A stretch of 64,000 nt of DNA, from assembly GCA_963662675.2 (NCBI GenBank), contig CAXXHP010000001.1, forward strand, positions 124,001-188,000. Reading direction: 5' to 3'. Shown one piece after another: positions 17,105 through 26,165 of the stretch. The notes under the pieces were generated by a model that worked only from the letters and a program-made list of their open reading frames with translations, searched no databases and was not told the DNA's origin. This stretch comes from G963662675 sp963662675. Lineage in GTDB: Bacteria > Bacteroidota > Bacteroidia > Bacteroidales > Prolixibacteraceae. Each line of letters starts with the position of its first letter. Position 1 is the stretch's first letter. A program made the position numbers and the translations under genes.

Positions 17105-17794
17105 CTATTTTATTTTACCTGACACAAAAGCAATGAGCTTATTTAGTGCCGGAATATTTAATTGGCTAAACAAGCCTTTTTTATTGTAATGGATCAAGAT
17201 ATTTCGAAGATATATAAACATACCAAGACTATGAGCCGCAAGTAATACCGGATCAAGTCTAAACGCTCCATAAATAAAATTCATAGCAGAGCCAATGATG
17301 CTGATAATCCAAAATCCTAATGGGAGGATGGACTCTTTTCTATTCTCGGAATAAATCCACTGATAGAAAAATCGGGATATAAAAACAATTTGTGCGGCAA
17401 TACCCCAAATCATTAATAACATGGGGTTATTTTCATTCTTGAAAAATGTAGCCAGCGAATATTCTGTCCCAAAGAATAGGTATCCCAGTATGATGATGGG
17501 AGTTAGTAAAATGACAATCCGTAATATAACAGACATGGATTTCCAGTCTTTTTTCAGCTGGATATTGCGGATGTAAATTGAATAGACGAGCAATTGCCCG
17601 ATTAGAATGGCAGCATCATTTCTAAGTATCCCATAAGTGAGCATCAATATTGAGGCAAGCAAACTTATTTTCCAAAAGAGGGTGGGAGACAGGACTTTGC
17701 CCTCGTGTTCCGATTTAAACCATTGAACAATCGTGCGAGCGAAAAAAAGAATTTGAGCCGCAAATCCGATTGAGTAAATAAAGTATTGTTCCAT
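17105..17794 (-). CDS. Membrane protein with two LAB_N-type repeats
   Basis: 229 residues, about six helices. Two copies of the lipid-A-disaccharide-synthase N-terminal (LAB_N) motif are visible: QILFFARTIVQWFKSE with FWKISLLASI (residues 14-60), and QIVFISRFFYQWIYSE with FWIISIIGSA (about 136-180). Each is followed by a YG(I/A)xR and an (I/Y)IRN-type end. There is no catalytic LpxB part. Stand-alone LAB_N proteins are small membrane partners in lipid and glycan pathways, and the downstream epimerase supports an envelope role. Exact function unknown. Confidence 0.8.
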   Translation of the reverse strand: MEQYFIYSIGFAAQILFFARTIVQWFKSEHEGKVLSPTLFWKISLLASILMLTYGILRNDAAILIGQLLVYSIYIRNIQLKKDWKSMSVILRIVILLTPIIILGYLFFGTEYSLATFFKNENNPMLLMIWGIAAQIVFISRFFYQWIYSENRKESILPLGFWIISIIGSAMNFIYGAFRLDPVLLAAHSLGMFIYLRNILIHYNKKGLFSQLNIPALNKLIAFVSGKIK

Positions 17795-17946
17795 TCTAAA
17801 ATTGTTTCTGGCGATGCAAATATAATTGATTTCCGTTGTTGATCGACTTGTTTGACGAAGTATTCGAATAAGGGTGCGGGTTCTAAGTCAATAATTTAAA
17901 GTTATCTAACGCCAGCCACATTCTATTATTGTTACCAAATTTTGAA

Positions 17947-17954
17947 TATCTTTG
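17947..17954 (+). promoter_or_regulatory. Predicted promoter -7 element for lepA
   Basis: TATCTTTG is an exact TAnnTTTG match 52 bases before the lepA ATG. A TTG at 17929-17931 lies 15 bases upstream, slightly close. Confidence 0.45.
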
Positions 17955-18006
17955 CGCAAATTTGCATGCTGAGTAATTGATTAATAGTTTATTGGAGACA
18001 GATTAG

Positions 18007-19794
18007 ATGAAGAATATTCGCAATTTTTGCATTATTGCACATATAGACCACGGAAAGAGCACGTTAGCTGATCGTTTGTTGGAAATAACCCATACTGTAA
18101 GTGAAAGGGACATGCAAGCGCAAGTCCTTGATAGCATGGACTTGGAGAAGGAACGAGGCATTACCATTAAAAGCCATGCCATACAAATGGACTATGAGCA
18201 GAATGGTGAAAAGTACGTTCTGAATCTGATTGATACTCCGGGACATGTCGACTTTTCGTATGAAGTTTCACGTTCAATTGCGGCATGTGAGGGGGCTTTG
18301 CTAATTATTGATTCAACACAGGGCATTCAGGCTCAAACTATTTCGAATCTATATTTGGCAATTGAGCATGACTTGGAAATTATTCCAATTCTTAATAAGA
18401 TGGATTTACCCAATGCAATGCCCGAGGTTGTTGAAGATCAGATTATTGACCTGATTGGTTGTGATCGGAGTGATATTATTCGTGCTAGCGGAAAAACGGG
18501 TGAAGGGATGACCGATATTTTGGAGCGGATTATAGAGGTAGTGCCAGCTCCTAAAGGAGACCCTGAAGCACCATTGCAGGCTTTGATTTTTGACTCTGTA
18601 TTTAACTCTTTTCGAGGCATTATAGCCTATTTCAAAATTATCAATGGGAGTATTACAAAGGGAGATCAGATCAAGTTTCTCAATACAGGGAATGATTATG
18701 TCGCTGATGAGGTTGGCGTACTTCGCCTAGGCATGGAGAAACGGAAAATGCTTGGAACTGGAGACGTAGGCTATATTATTTCTGGAATAAAAGCAGCAAA
18801 AGAGGTAAAAGTAGGGGATACCGTAACTCATAAGTTGAATCCCTGCGAGAAAGCTATTGAGGGTTTTGAAGAAGTGAAGCCGATGGTTTTTGCTGGAGTT
18901 TATCCTATCGATGCTGAAGATTATGAAGACTTGCGTGCTGCGATGGAGAAGTTGCAGCTGAATGATGCCTCTCTTACATATGAAGCTGAATCATCGGCAG
19001 CACTGGGCTTTGGTTTTCGTTGTGGATTTCTTGGAATGCTGCACATGGAAATTATTCAGGAACGATTGGATCGGGAATTTGACATGAATGTCATTACGAC
19101 AGTTCCCAACGTTTCATATATTGTGCATACGAATGACGGTAATACCACAACTGTTTATAACCCGTCAGGGTTGCCTTCAATTTCACTGATCAGGGACATT
19201 GATGAACCGTATATCCGAGCCCAGATAATTACGAAATCTGATTTTATAGGGCAGGTAATGACTCTTTGCCTTGAGAAACGCGGCACCTTAATTAAACAAG
19301 ATTACTTGACGGCCGAACGTGCCGAGTTGACATTCGATTTGCCTTTGGGTGAGATCGTCTTTGACTTCTACGATAAATTGAAATCCATTTCAAAAGGGTA
19401 TGCCTCTTTTGATTACCATATGACTGGTTATAAACCGGCAAAATTAGTTCGTTTAGATATTCTGCTTAATGGTGAGATGGTTGATGCTTTGTCATCACTT
19501 ATCCACTTTGATAATGCATATACTTTGGGACGACGGATGTGTGAGAAGCTGAGAGAATTGATTCCTCGTCAACAGTTTGATATTGCGATACAGGCTGCCA
19601 TTGGGGCGAAAATCATTGCTCGTGAAACGGTAAAGGCTGTTCGGAAAGATGTAACCGCAAAATGTTATGGTGGAGATATCTCTCGTAAACGGAAATTGCT
19701 AGAGAAGCAGAAAAAAGGTAAAAAGCGAATGAAGCAGGTAGGTAATGTTGAAGTTCCGCAGAAGGCTTTTTTAGCAGTATTGAAGTTGGACTAA
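18007..19794 (+). CDS. lepA: Translation elongation factor 4 (LepA)
   Basis: A full-length 595-residue ribosome-dependent GTPase that remodels stalled or misplaced elongation complexes. The G domain carries AHIDHGKSTLADRL (P-loop), DTPGHVDF and NKMDLP. The family-specific C-terminal end has KAVRKDVTAKCYGGD, KRKLLEKQKKGKKRMK and VPQKAFLAVLK. A strong terminator follows. Stand-alone gene. Confidence 0.98.
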   Translation: MKNIRNFCIIAHIDHGKSTLADRLLEITHTVSERDMQAQVLDSMDLEKERGITIKSHAIQMDYEQNGEKYVLNLIDTPGHVDFSYEVSRSIAACEGALLIIDSTQGIQAQTISNLYLAIEHDLEIIPILNKMDLPNAMPEVVEDQIIDLIGCDRSDIIRASGKTGEGMTDILERIIEVVPAPKGDPEAPLQALIFDSVFNSFRGIIAYFKIINGSITKGDQIKFLNTGNDYVADEVGVLRLGMEKRKMLGTGDVGYIISGIKAAKEVKVGDTVTHKLNPCEKAIEGFEEVKPMVFAGVYPIDAEDYEDLRAAMEKLQLNDASLTYEAESSAALGFGFRCGFLGMLHMEIIQERLDREFDMNVITTVPNVSYIVHTNDGNTTTVYNPSGLPSISLIRDIDEPYIRAQIITKSDFIGQVMTLCLEKRGTLIKQDYLTAERAELTFDLPLGEIVFDFYDKLKSISKGYASFDYHMTGYKPAKLVRLDILLNGEMVDALSSLIHFDNAYTLGRRMCEKLRELIPRQQFDIAIQAAIGAKIIARETVKAVRKDVTAKCYGGDISRKRKLLEKQKKGKKRMKQVGNVEVPQKAFLAVLKLD

Positions 19795-19839
19795 TTCTAA
19801 CATACTTCTCTAAGGTTCTTATCTCCAATTGGGGAAGGA

Positions 19840-19880
19840 AAGGGATGCGATCTATTGAAAGTAGATCGCATCCCTTTTTT
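19840..19880. terminator. Terminator between lepA and the SDR gene
   Basis: A perfect 15-base stem, AAGGGATGCGATCTA (19840-19854) and its complement (19862-19876), 7-base loop, then T residues on the plus strand; A residues upstream make it usable for the convergent gene as well. Confidence 0.9.
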
Positions 19881-19881
19881 G

Positions 19882-20682
19882 TTATAGATTGTAGTATTTC
19901 ATTAGCAGTTTTTCAAACCAACCAGAAGGGATAATGCTTTTAATCTTAGGCATCATTAGCTCAATGCCTGATCCTACTCGATATTTCGATTTGAATTTCT
20001 TCCGGTTTAAAATTTTGATGACTTTTTGAGCGACTTTCTTCGGATCTGGGGCTGATTCAACTTTATTCGTAGCACTTGAATTAATTCGGTTAAAAGCTTC
20101 TTTGTAGGGCGAGTTTGGAGCAATATTTGGCATTTTTCGATGAAGGACTACTTCTGTTTTGAAATCGCCAGGTTGTATGCAGCATGCGTCAATCTGGAAT
20201 TCTTTGAGTTCCATACGTAGGGATTCTGTCATAACATCCAATGCAGCTTTACTCGCACAGTAAATTCCTTGATAGGGCAGCCCGGCCTCAGCTGCTAATG
20301 AACTGATATGGATAATGCGTCCGCTATTCTCATTACGCATGTGAGGAATGACGGCTTTATTTACGCGCAAAATGCCAAGTAGATTTAGATTGAATACGCT
20401 GGCAATTTCTTCTTGTGTGAATTCTTCTATCGGGCCAATTGCCCCTTGCCCCGCACATTGGATTAATACATCTATTCGGCCTACTTCCTGGACTATCCTT
20501 TGCACTGCTTGCAGTACGGAGGCATCATTAGTAACATCCATTTTTAACATAGAAATAGCGTTTCCCGAAATGGAATCTTCGGTCCTTCTTCCTGAGCCAA
20601 ATACTCGATATCCTTCATGAAAGAGGTGTTCTGCTATTGTTTTTCCAATTCCCGATGTTGCTCCACTGATCAATACAACCAT
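19882..20682 (-). CDS. Short-chain dehydrogenase/reductase
   Basis: 266 residues with the classical SDR features: cofactor motif SGATSGIGKT near the N-terminus with GSGRR after strand 2 (favouring NADP), NLLGILRV, catalytic serine in ISSLAAEAG and YCASK with catalytic tyrosine and lysine. The substrate cannot be read. The C-terminal 50 residues contain a basic KKFKSKYRVGSG stretch and a hydrophobic end that could touch the membrane, as in lipid-directed SDRs. Single gene. Confidence 0.9.
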   Translation of the reverse strand: MVVLISGATSGIGKTIAEHLFHEGYRVFGSGRRTEDSISGNAISMLKMDVTNDASVLQAVQRIVQEVGRIDVLIQCAGQGAIGPIEEFTQEEIASVFNLNLLGILRVNKAVIPHMRNENSGRIIHISSLAAEAGLPYQGIYCASKAALDVMTESLRMELKEFQIDACCIQPGDFKTEVVLHRKMPNIAPNSPYKEAFNRINSSATNKVESAPDPKKVAQKVIKILNRKKFKSKYRVGSGIELMMPKIKSIIPSGWFEKLLMKYYNL

Positions 20683-20824
20683 ATTGTTTTTTTTTTGCTA
20701 GTGCAAAATACAAAATCGTAACTTGCAGAAGCCTGTCTTTACCAGAAACCTTCAGGATGTGTTGGGGCAAGAGTGTTTGGTTACTATCTTGTGCTCCATT
20801 GAAGTTGGATGAAAAAATTATATT

Positions 20825-22819
20825 ATGGAGATTAGTTTGTTAAAAGATATTGTTATCATTTTTGCCTTGTCAACCTTTGTGAATTTCCTGTTTACTAAGA
20901 TTAAGGTGCCAACTATAATTGGATACTTACTTACCGGAGTCGTTGCCGGACCCTATTTGCTGGGAATCATTAGCTCTCCGCATCAAATTGAATTGATGGC
21001 CGAGATTGGTGTTGTTTTGCTGATGTTTACCATTGGACTGGAGTTCTCAATTAATCATTTGTTTCGTATCAGGAGGATTGTTTTTCTGGGTGGTTTTATG
21101 CAACTGATTCTGACTGCAGGTATTACCATGCTTATTGCACGTTTGTATAGCATAGCATGGGAGGGAGCACTTTTTGTTGGATTCTTAACAGCATTAAGTA
21201 GTACTGCCGTTGTATTAAAGTTGATGCAGGAGCGTTCAGAGATAACCTCAAACTATGGACGAACAGTTTTGGGGATTTTAATTTTTCAAGACATCATTCT
21301 AATTCCACTTTTGCTGTTTGTACCTATGCTGGGAGGTGACGTTTCAGATCAAAGTGGGCAATTGCTTCTACTCCTTGTGAAGACTGTCTTTTTGGTTGGC
21401 CTTGTATATGTCGGGAATAGATGGCTGATGCCCAAGATATTGCAGATGGTAGCGCACACAAAGAATCAGGAATTATTCATGATGAGCATTTTCGTGATTT
21501 GTCTGTCTGTTGCATTGCTAACGTCAGAGATGGGCATATCGCTTGCTTTCGGGGCTTTTTTGGCTGGGTTGATGATTTCCGAATCAGAGTACAGCCACAA
21601 TGCGTTTGGGCACTTAATACCCTTTAAGGATACGTTTACGAGCTTCTTCTTCGTGAGCATTGGGATGTTGCTTGATTTGGGCTTCGTTGCTGATCATTTT
21701 TGGTTAGTTTTCTTTACCATTTTGTTGGTCATCATTGTGAAAATAATAATTGCCAGTGGAACGGCTTTTGTTCTGGGGCACACATTCCGTGGAACGATCA
21801 TGGTTGGGTTTGCGCTTTGTCAGGTTGGTGAATTTTCGTTTATTCTGGCTCAGTCTGGCATGAAATATCAAATTATACCGGAATACTATTACCAGTTATT
21901 CTTAGCAGTTGCAGTAATTAGTATGTCCGTTACTCCTTTGCTGATCATGCTTTCTAGGCCGGTTGCAGATCAACTTTTAAAATTTCCACTACCAAAGATT
22001 TTGGTTGATGGCTTGTTCCCTTTGCCTCAAATTGATGTTCCCGAATTGCAAAATCACCTTGTGATTATCGGAAAGGACTCGCGCGCTTTAAATCTTTCGG
22101 TAATGGCCAAGTATCTTAGTTTGCCCTACATCTCAATTATTTTTGATCCTGAAGTCGTGAGGAAATTGCAAAAAAAGGGAGAAACGGTGATATATGGAGA
22201 TGCAACAAATGATCCTATCTTAGAGAAAGCACACATTAACTCCGCAGATGTTGCCGTTGTTTCTGTTGGGAATATTATTGTGGCGATGTCTGTTGTAGAG
22301 CGCATTCGCTACTTAAATCCACATATTTTTATCATTGTTCGGACAAAGCGTGTGGTTGATGTCGAGGAGTTGTACCGAATTGGGGCAAATCAGGTTATCC
22401 CTGAAGAATTTGAAACCGCCATTGACTTATTTGAGCGGGTTCTGAAAAAAAGGTTGGCACCGCAAAGAGAGATCAATATGCTCATTGCAAGAATTCGGAA
22501 GGATCATTATGGGATTTTTAGAGACGATATTGCAAAGTCTGATTTGCTTTTTAAGGAATTACCAAATCTTGAGATCATGGCGTTGAAAGTCCGTCGAGGT
22601 TCTATGGTGATTGGAAAAACAATTAAAGAAATCAGATTTCGAAAAATTTTTGGAGTAACGTTGGTCGCAGTACTTCGGGAAAAGAAATTGATTGAACATC
22701 CGGATGCTAATACTAGACTTGAGGAGCTTGATGTTGTCTACATTATGGGACGTTCGGAGCAGATCGCTCAGGCTTTTGAGTTGTTCGGGCAAACAGATAC
22801 AGTCTCTAAGAGACTATGA
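20825..22819 (+). CDS. CPA2-family cation:proton antiporter with TrkA domains (KefB-like)
   Basis: 664 residues. Residues about 1-385 form the 12-13 helix Na+/H+ exchanger module (TGVVAGPYLLG, TALSSTAVVLKLM). Residues about 408-525 are a TrkA-N Rossmann domain (HLVIIGKDSRALNLSV, with VIYGDATNDPIL) that binds a nucleotide, and about 575-655 a TrkA-C domain (RGSMVIGKTIKEIRFRK, VVYIMGRSEQI). This is the plan of KefB/KefC-type potassium efflux systems, used in pH or electrophile stress. No KefF/G partner is adjacent, so glutathione gating is not supported. Confidence 0.92.
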   Translation: MEISLLKDIVIIFALSTFVNFLFTKIKVPTIIGYLLTGVVAGPYLLGIISSPHQIELMAEIGVVLLMFTIGLEFSINHLFRIRRIVFLGGFMQLILTAGITMLIARLYSIAWEGALFVGFLTALSSTAVVLKLMQERSEITSNYGRTVLGILIFQDIILIPLLLFVPMLGGDVSDQSGQLLLLLVKTVFLVGLVYVGNRWLMPKILQMVAHTKNQELFMMSIFVICLSVALLTSEMGISLAFGAFLAGLMISESEYSHNAFGHLIPFKDTFTSFFFVSIGMLLDLGFVADHFWLVFFTILLVIIVKIIIASGTAFVLGHTFRGTIMVGFALCQVGEFSFILAQSGMKYQIIPEYYYQLFLAVAVISMSVTPLLIMLSRPVADQLLKFPLPKILVDGLFPLPQIDVPELQNHLVIIGKDSRALNLSVMAKYLSLPYISIIFDPEVVRKLQKKGETVIYGDATNDPILEKAHINSADVAVVSVGNIIVAMSVVERIRYLNPHIFIIVRTKRVVDVEELYRIGANQVIPEEFETAIDLFERVLKKRLAPQREINMLIARIRKDHYGIFRDDIAKSDLLFKELPNLEIMALKVRRGSMVIGKTIKEIRFRKIFGVTLVAVLREKKLIEHPDANTRLEELDVVYIMGRSEQIAQAFELFGQTDTVSKRL

Positions 22820-22849
22820 AAAATAAAAATCCCGGAAATTTCCGGGATT
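22820..22849 (-). terminator. Terminator of the RprXY-like operon
   Basis: A 22-base perfect palindrome, AATCCCGGAAA with its complement (22828-22849). On the minus strand it is followed by TTTTATTTTT, so it mainly stops transcription from 25153-22876; the plus-strand side lacks a T run. Confidence 0.75.
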
Positions 22850-22875
22850 AATGATCGTTTATGAGAAGTGTGTTT

Positions 22876-23571
22876 TTACATGATTAATTTGTATCCTTTC
22901 CCGTGTACATTGATAATTTCCACGGAAGGTTCTTCTTTTAAATGCTTGCGTAATTTTGTGATATACACATCCATACTCCGTGCATTAAAGTAGTTGTCGT
23001 CAACCCATATGGTTTTTAAAGCAAAGTTGCGTTCAAGTACTTTATTGGCATTGTTGCTTAGAAGGCGAAGTAGTTCTGATTCCTTTGTTGTTAACTTTAC
23101 CGGTTCTTGATCCTCGCATGAAAGTATTTGTTTTCTAGGGTCGAATGAAAATTTGCCGAGCTTAAATATTGTTTGTTCTCCTGATTTTGTTCCATCAGTA
23201 CTTGTGCGACGAAGAATCGCTTCAATCCTAAAAATCAACTCTTCCATGCTGAAGGGTTTCGTGATGTAGTCATCTGCTCCCATCCTGAAGCCTTCCAGTA
23301 CATCTTCTTTCAGGTTTTTTGCTGTCAGAAAAATAATGGGAATATCTTGATTGATCATCCGAATATCACGCGCCAGTGTAATGCCGTCTTTTTTTGGCAT
23401 CATTATATCAAGAATGCATAAATTGTATTCTTGCTTTTTAAATCCGGTGTAGGCAAGTTCCCCATCTCCGTAAAGGTCGGTATTGTAGCCTTTTGCAATT
23501 AAATATTCTTTTAATAGAAGACCTAAGTTCTCATCGTCTTCTGCTAATAAAAGTTTTACGTTTGTTTCCAT
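22876..23571 (-). CDS. OmpR-family response regulator (RprY-like)
   Basis: 231 residues from the ATG at 23571. Receiver with E11/D12/D13 region, phospho-acceptor D55 in LCILDIMMP and the DDYITKPFSM lysine; C-terminal winged helix (LTTKESELLRLLSNN, then RSMDVYITKLRKHL). The frame continues upstream to 23628, but that extension lies entirely inside the kinase gene and the internal METNVKLLLAEDD is the family-like start. It overlaps the kinase by 41 bases. Resembles RprY of Bacteroides. Confidence 0.95.
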   Translation of the reverse strand: METNVKLLLAEDDENLGLLLKEYLIAKGYNTDLYGDGELAYTGFKKQEYNLCILDIMMPKKDGITLARDIRMINQDIPIIFLTAKNLKEDVLEGFRMGADDYITKPFSMEELIFRIEAILRRTSTDGTKSGEQTIFKLGKFSFDPRKQILSCEDQEPVKLTTKESELLRLLSNNANKVLERNFALKTIWVDDNYFNARSMDVYITKLRKHLKEEPSVEIINVHGKGYKLIM

Positions 23572-25153
23572 TTTCTTTTTTATTAAGCGGGAAATAAATG
23601 ATGAATTTTGTTCCCTTATTGATGGCACTTTCTACCTTGATTTTTCCGTGGTGAGAATCAATTATTTTTTTGACATAGCTTAGTCCAAGCCCAAAACCTT
23701 TTACATCATGAACGTTTCCTGTTGGTACACGGAAAAATCGTTCAAAAATTTGATCCAAGTGTTCTTTCGGAATTCCAATACCATTGTCTTTTACCGAAAC
23801 GAGTAAGCTTCCATTTTTATTTTCAGTTTTAATAATGATCTCTGGCTCTCCCTTACTGTACTTCATTGCATTATCCAATAAGTTAAAGATCACATTTGTA
23901 ATGTGAATTTCATCTCCTTTAATCAGATCATCTTCAGCGAGTAGATTTGCACTAAGCTTCCCGTTTTTATCTTTAACACGGATCTCGAAGTTAAGTATTA
24001 CGTTGCTAATTAGTTCATTAAAGTGGAATTCTTTGAATTTTAATTTCAGCCTACCTTCATTGAAAACAGCCATTTGGAGTACTTTTTCAACTTGGAAACT
24101 AAGCCGTTTACTTTCTTGTATAATAACATTTGATACGTGTTCTATGGTTCTTTGGGAGTTGGAAACACTATTGTCATGAAGCATCTGACTAGCCAATGAA
24201 ATTGTAGAAATTGGGGTTTTCAGTTCATGTGTCATATTGTTGATAAAGTCATTCTTAATTGTTGAAAGCTTCTTCTGCTTCAATATGATAAGAATGGTGT
24301 AGGTGAAAATGGCAATCAATAAAGCCATAAGGATAATTGAAGGGATGACCATAATCCCTGTCTCTTTTAATAGATAGTTTTCTCTTTGTGGAAAATAAAC
24401 ACGTAAATAATTGGGTTTTGGATCTGCTACATCATTTGGGAAAAGCACATCAAAATATTCTTTCCTTTTGTCAGGTTCATAGTCGTTATCCCCATAAACA
24501 AGTATTTCCTCTCCAGGTGGATATGATTTTACAGCATATTTAAAGTCAATGTCAATGCTCCTATTTGTAAATTCGGATTTCAGAGTATTCTCGAGTAATT
24601 GTTTATTTATCCTTTCTTCCAAGGGAAGTTGAGAGAATATTATTTGGTTTTGTCTTGCCAGCCACATGTCTACACGTTCATTTACCCGCTGCTCATATTG
24701 CTGAATGATATAGTTGTCGTAGTCATGGAAGATGTCAAATGCAGAAGGGAATTCACCAGGACGACCCCTTTCACTTTGAATAGTTATTGTCGTATCTATG
24801 CGTTGAGTTATACGCTCATTATTATATATTGAGGTGCTTTGCTGTGAAAATTGAAAAGAAATGTTGAAGTCGCTTTGAGTTTGGTTTCGACTTATTACAT
24901 TGCGACTACGTTCATTACTTGGGAAAAATTGGCTGGATGAACTCGAATATGAAGTGGCACTTGCTCCAATTTGTGATGCTTCTTCTTGCTCGAGACGGTC
25001 AATGACAAGTTTTAGTATACGTTTTACCGATTGATCAAATTGCTCCTCTTTTACTTCTAAGGCTTTTTGTATCGAGTTTATTTGCACCAAGATTAGACTG
25101 GTCATTACCAGAGCCATTAATACAATAAGGATGATAATAACTTTCCTGCTCAT
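23531..25153 (-). CDS. Sensor histidine kinase (RprX-like)
   Basis: 540 residues. Helix 1 (about 4-24) and helix 2 (about 264-291) bracket a 240-residue periplasmic sensor region with a serine/glutamine-rich stretch. The HisKA box NNMTHELKTPIS has H309 as phospho-acceptor; the ATPase domain shows NLLDNAMKYS, VKDNGIGIP and KGFGLGLSYV. Upstream of and overlapping the RprY-like regulator. A promoter match ends only 5 bases before the ATG (see findings), suggesting a very short or absent leader. Paralogue of 47500-48867. Confidence 0.95.
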   Translation of the reverse strand: MSRKVIIILIVLMALVMTSLILVQINSIQKALEVKEEQFDQSVKRILKLVIDRLEQEEASQIGASATSYSSSSSQFFPSNERSRNVISRNQTQSDFNISFQFSQQSTSIYNNERITQRIDTTITIQSERGRPGEFPSAFDIFHDYDNYIIQQYEQRVNERVDMWLARQNQIIFSQLPLEERINKQLLENTLKSEFTNRSIDIDFKYAVKSYPPGEEILVYGDNDYEPDKRKEYFDVLFPNDVADPKPNYLRVYFPQRENYLLKETGIMVIPSIILMALLIAIFTYTILIILKQKKLSTIKNDFINNMTHELKTPISTISLASQMLHDNSVSNSQRTIEHVSNVIIQESKRLSFQVEKVLQMAVFNEGRLKLKFKEFHFNELISNVILNFEIRVKDKNGKLSANLLAEDDLIKGDEIHITNVIFNLLDNAMKYSKGEPEIIIKTENKNGSLLVSVKDNGIGIPKEHLDQIFERFFRVPTGNVHDVKGFGLGLSYVKKIIDSHHGKIKVESAINKGTKFIIYFPLNKKENGNKRKTFISRRR

Positions 25154-25157
25154 AACA

Positions 25158-25185
25158 CAAAGATAATCTTTAAAGAATACGCCAA
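25158..25185 (-). promoter_or_regulatory. Predicted promoter of the RprXY-like operon
   Basis: TTG (25185-25183), 17-base spacer, TATCTTTG (25165-25158) on the minus strand fits the consensus well. The expected transcription start, about 7 bases further, falls on the ATG at 25153-25151. The rest of the 260-base gap to rnc (25186-25414) shows no other feature. Confidence 0.55.
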
Positions 25186-25414
25186 TTCAGGGCTTAACAA
25201 TATTTAACATTGCATTGTGTAGTAGTGTTTTAGGCTTGTTTTCGTATTCATTTCTTAACAGGCCTTAACATTTTTTATGTTCCCAGTCGAAGTTAATAGC
25301 TTTAACTCTGGTTTAGAAATTTGGATGAACATTTTTTCCAAAAAATTGGGTTAATTAAGCTTTTAAAAAGTGTCCTTTTTACGCGTAGTATGACGATTTA
25401 CTGTCCCCTTATTC

Positions 25415-26161
25415 TTAAAAAGATTCTGGAATGTCTTTTTTTAAGTTTTCAATCGCTTTTTGGGATGCCTTCTGCTGAGCTTCTTTTTTTGAATTTCCTT
25501 CACCTTTGCCAATTATTTCTTTTTCGATAGTAATAATGGAAATAAAACTTGGAGCGTGATTACCCGCATTTAAGTGTTCGGTCGTTTCAAAATCAATTTC
25601 TTTTTTATTCTTTTGGCTCCATTCAATTAATTGGCTTTTATAATTATTGTTCGTATGCTGTACCTGATTAAGGTCTACATATTCAAGAAGTAATTTTTTG
25701 GTAATGAAATTCTTAGTGAAAGAATAGCCTTTGTCTAAATATAGTGCCCCAATAATTGCTTCTAGCGCATCTCCATATATGTGGCTGTTTTCTACTGTAT
25801 TGTTTGTGTTTGATTTGATATAGCTATTTAACCCAATCTGAAAAGTCAGTTCCGTTAAAAAGCTGCGATTCACCAATTTAGATCTCATTTGGGTTAGAAA
25901 TCCTTCGTCCTGATTTGGGAATCTATTGTATAAAAAATCAGCAATAACTGCACCAAGAATGGCATCGCCAAGATATTCAAGTCGTTCGTTGTTGACAAAG
26001 TTTTTTTGTGAGTCAAGTTTGGATGCCGACTTATGAATAAGGGCGGTTTCATAAAGGCTTAGATTATTGGGATATTGACCAAATAAAGACTTCAGAAATG
26101 AATAAAACTCTTTTCTAGAAGAAGAAAAGAGTTTTATTTTTTTTATTAGAAATCGTATCAC
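25415..26161 (-). CDS. rnc: Ribonuclease III
   Basis: A 248-residue double-strand-specific endonuclease for rRNA and mRNA processing. The catalytic signature NNERLEYLGDAILGAVIAD and the second acidic site GDALEAIIGALYLDKGY are intact, followed by a double-stranded RNA binding domain (YKSQLIEWSQK to the C-terminal KKEAQQKASQKAIENL). The start is a GTG at 26161 just beyond the fabF stop; no earlier ATG fits in frame. Last gene of the acpP-fabF-rnc operon, a common arrangement. Confidence 0.96.
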   Translation of the reverse strand: MIRFLIKKIKLFSSSRKEFYSFLKSLFGQYPNNLSLYETALIHKSASKLDSQKNFVNNERLEYLGDAILGAVIADFLYNRFPNQDEGFLTQMRSKLVNRSFLTELTFQIGLNSYIKSNTNNTVENSHIYGDALEAIIGALYLDKGYSFTKNFITKKLLLEYVDLNQVQHTNNNYKSQLIEWSQKNKKEIDFETTEHLNAGNHAPSFISIITIEKEIIGKGEGNSKKEAQQKASQKAIENLKKDIPESF

Positions 26162-26165
26162 GATA

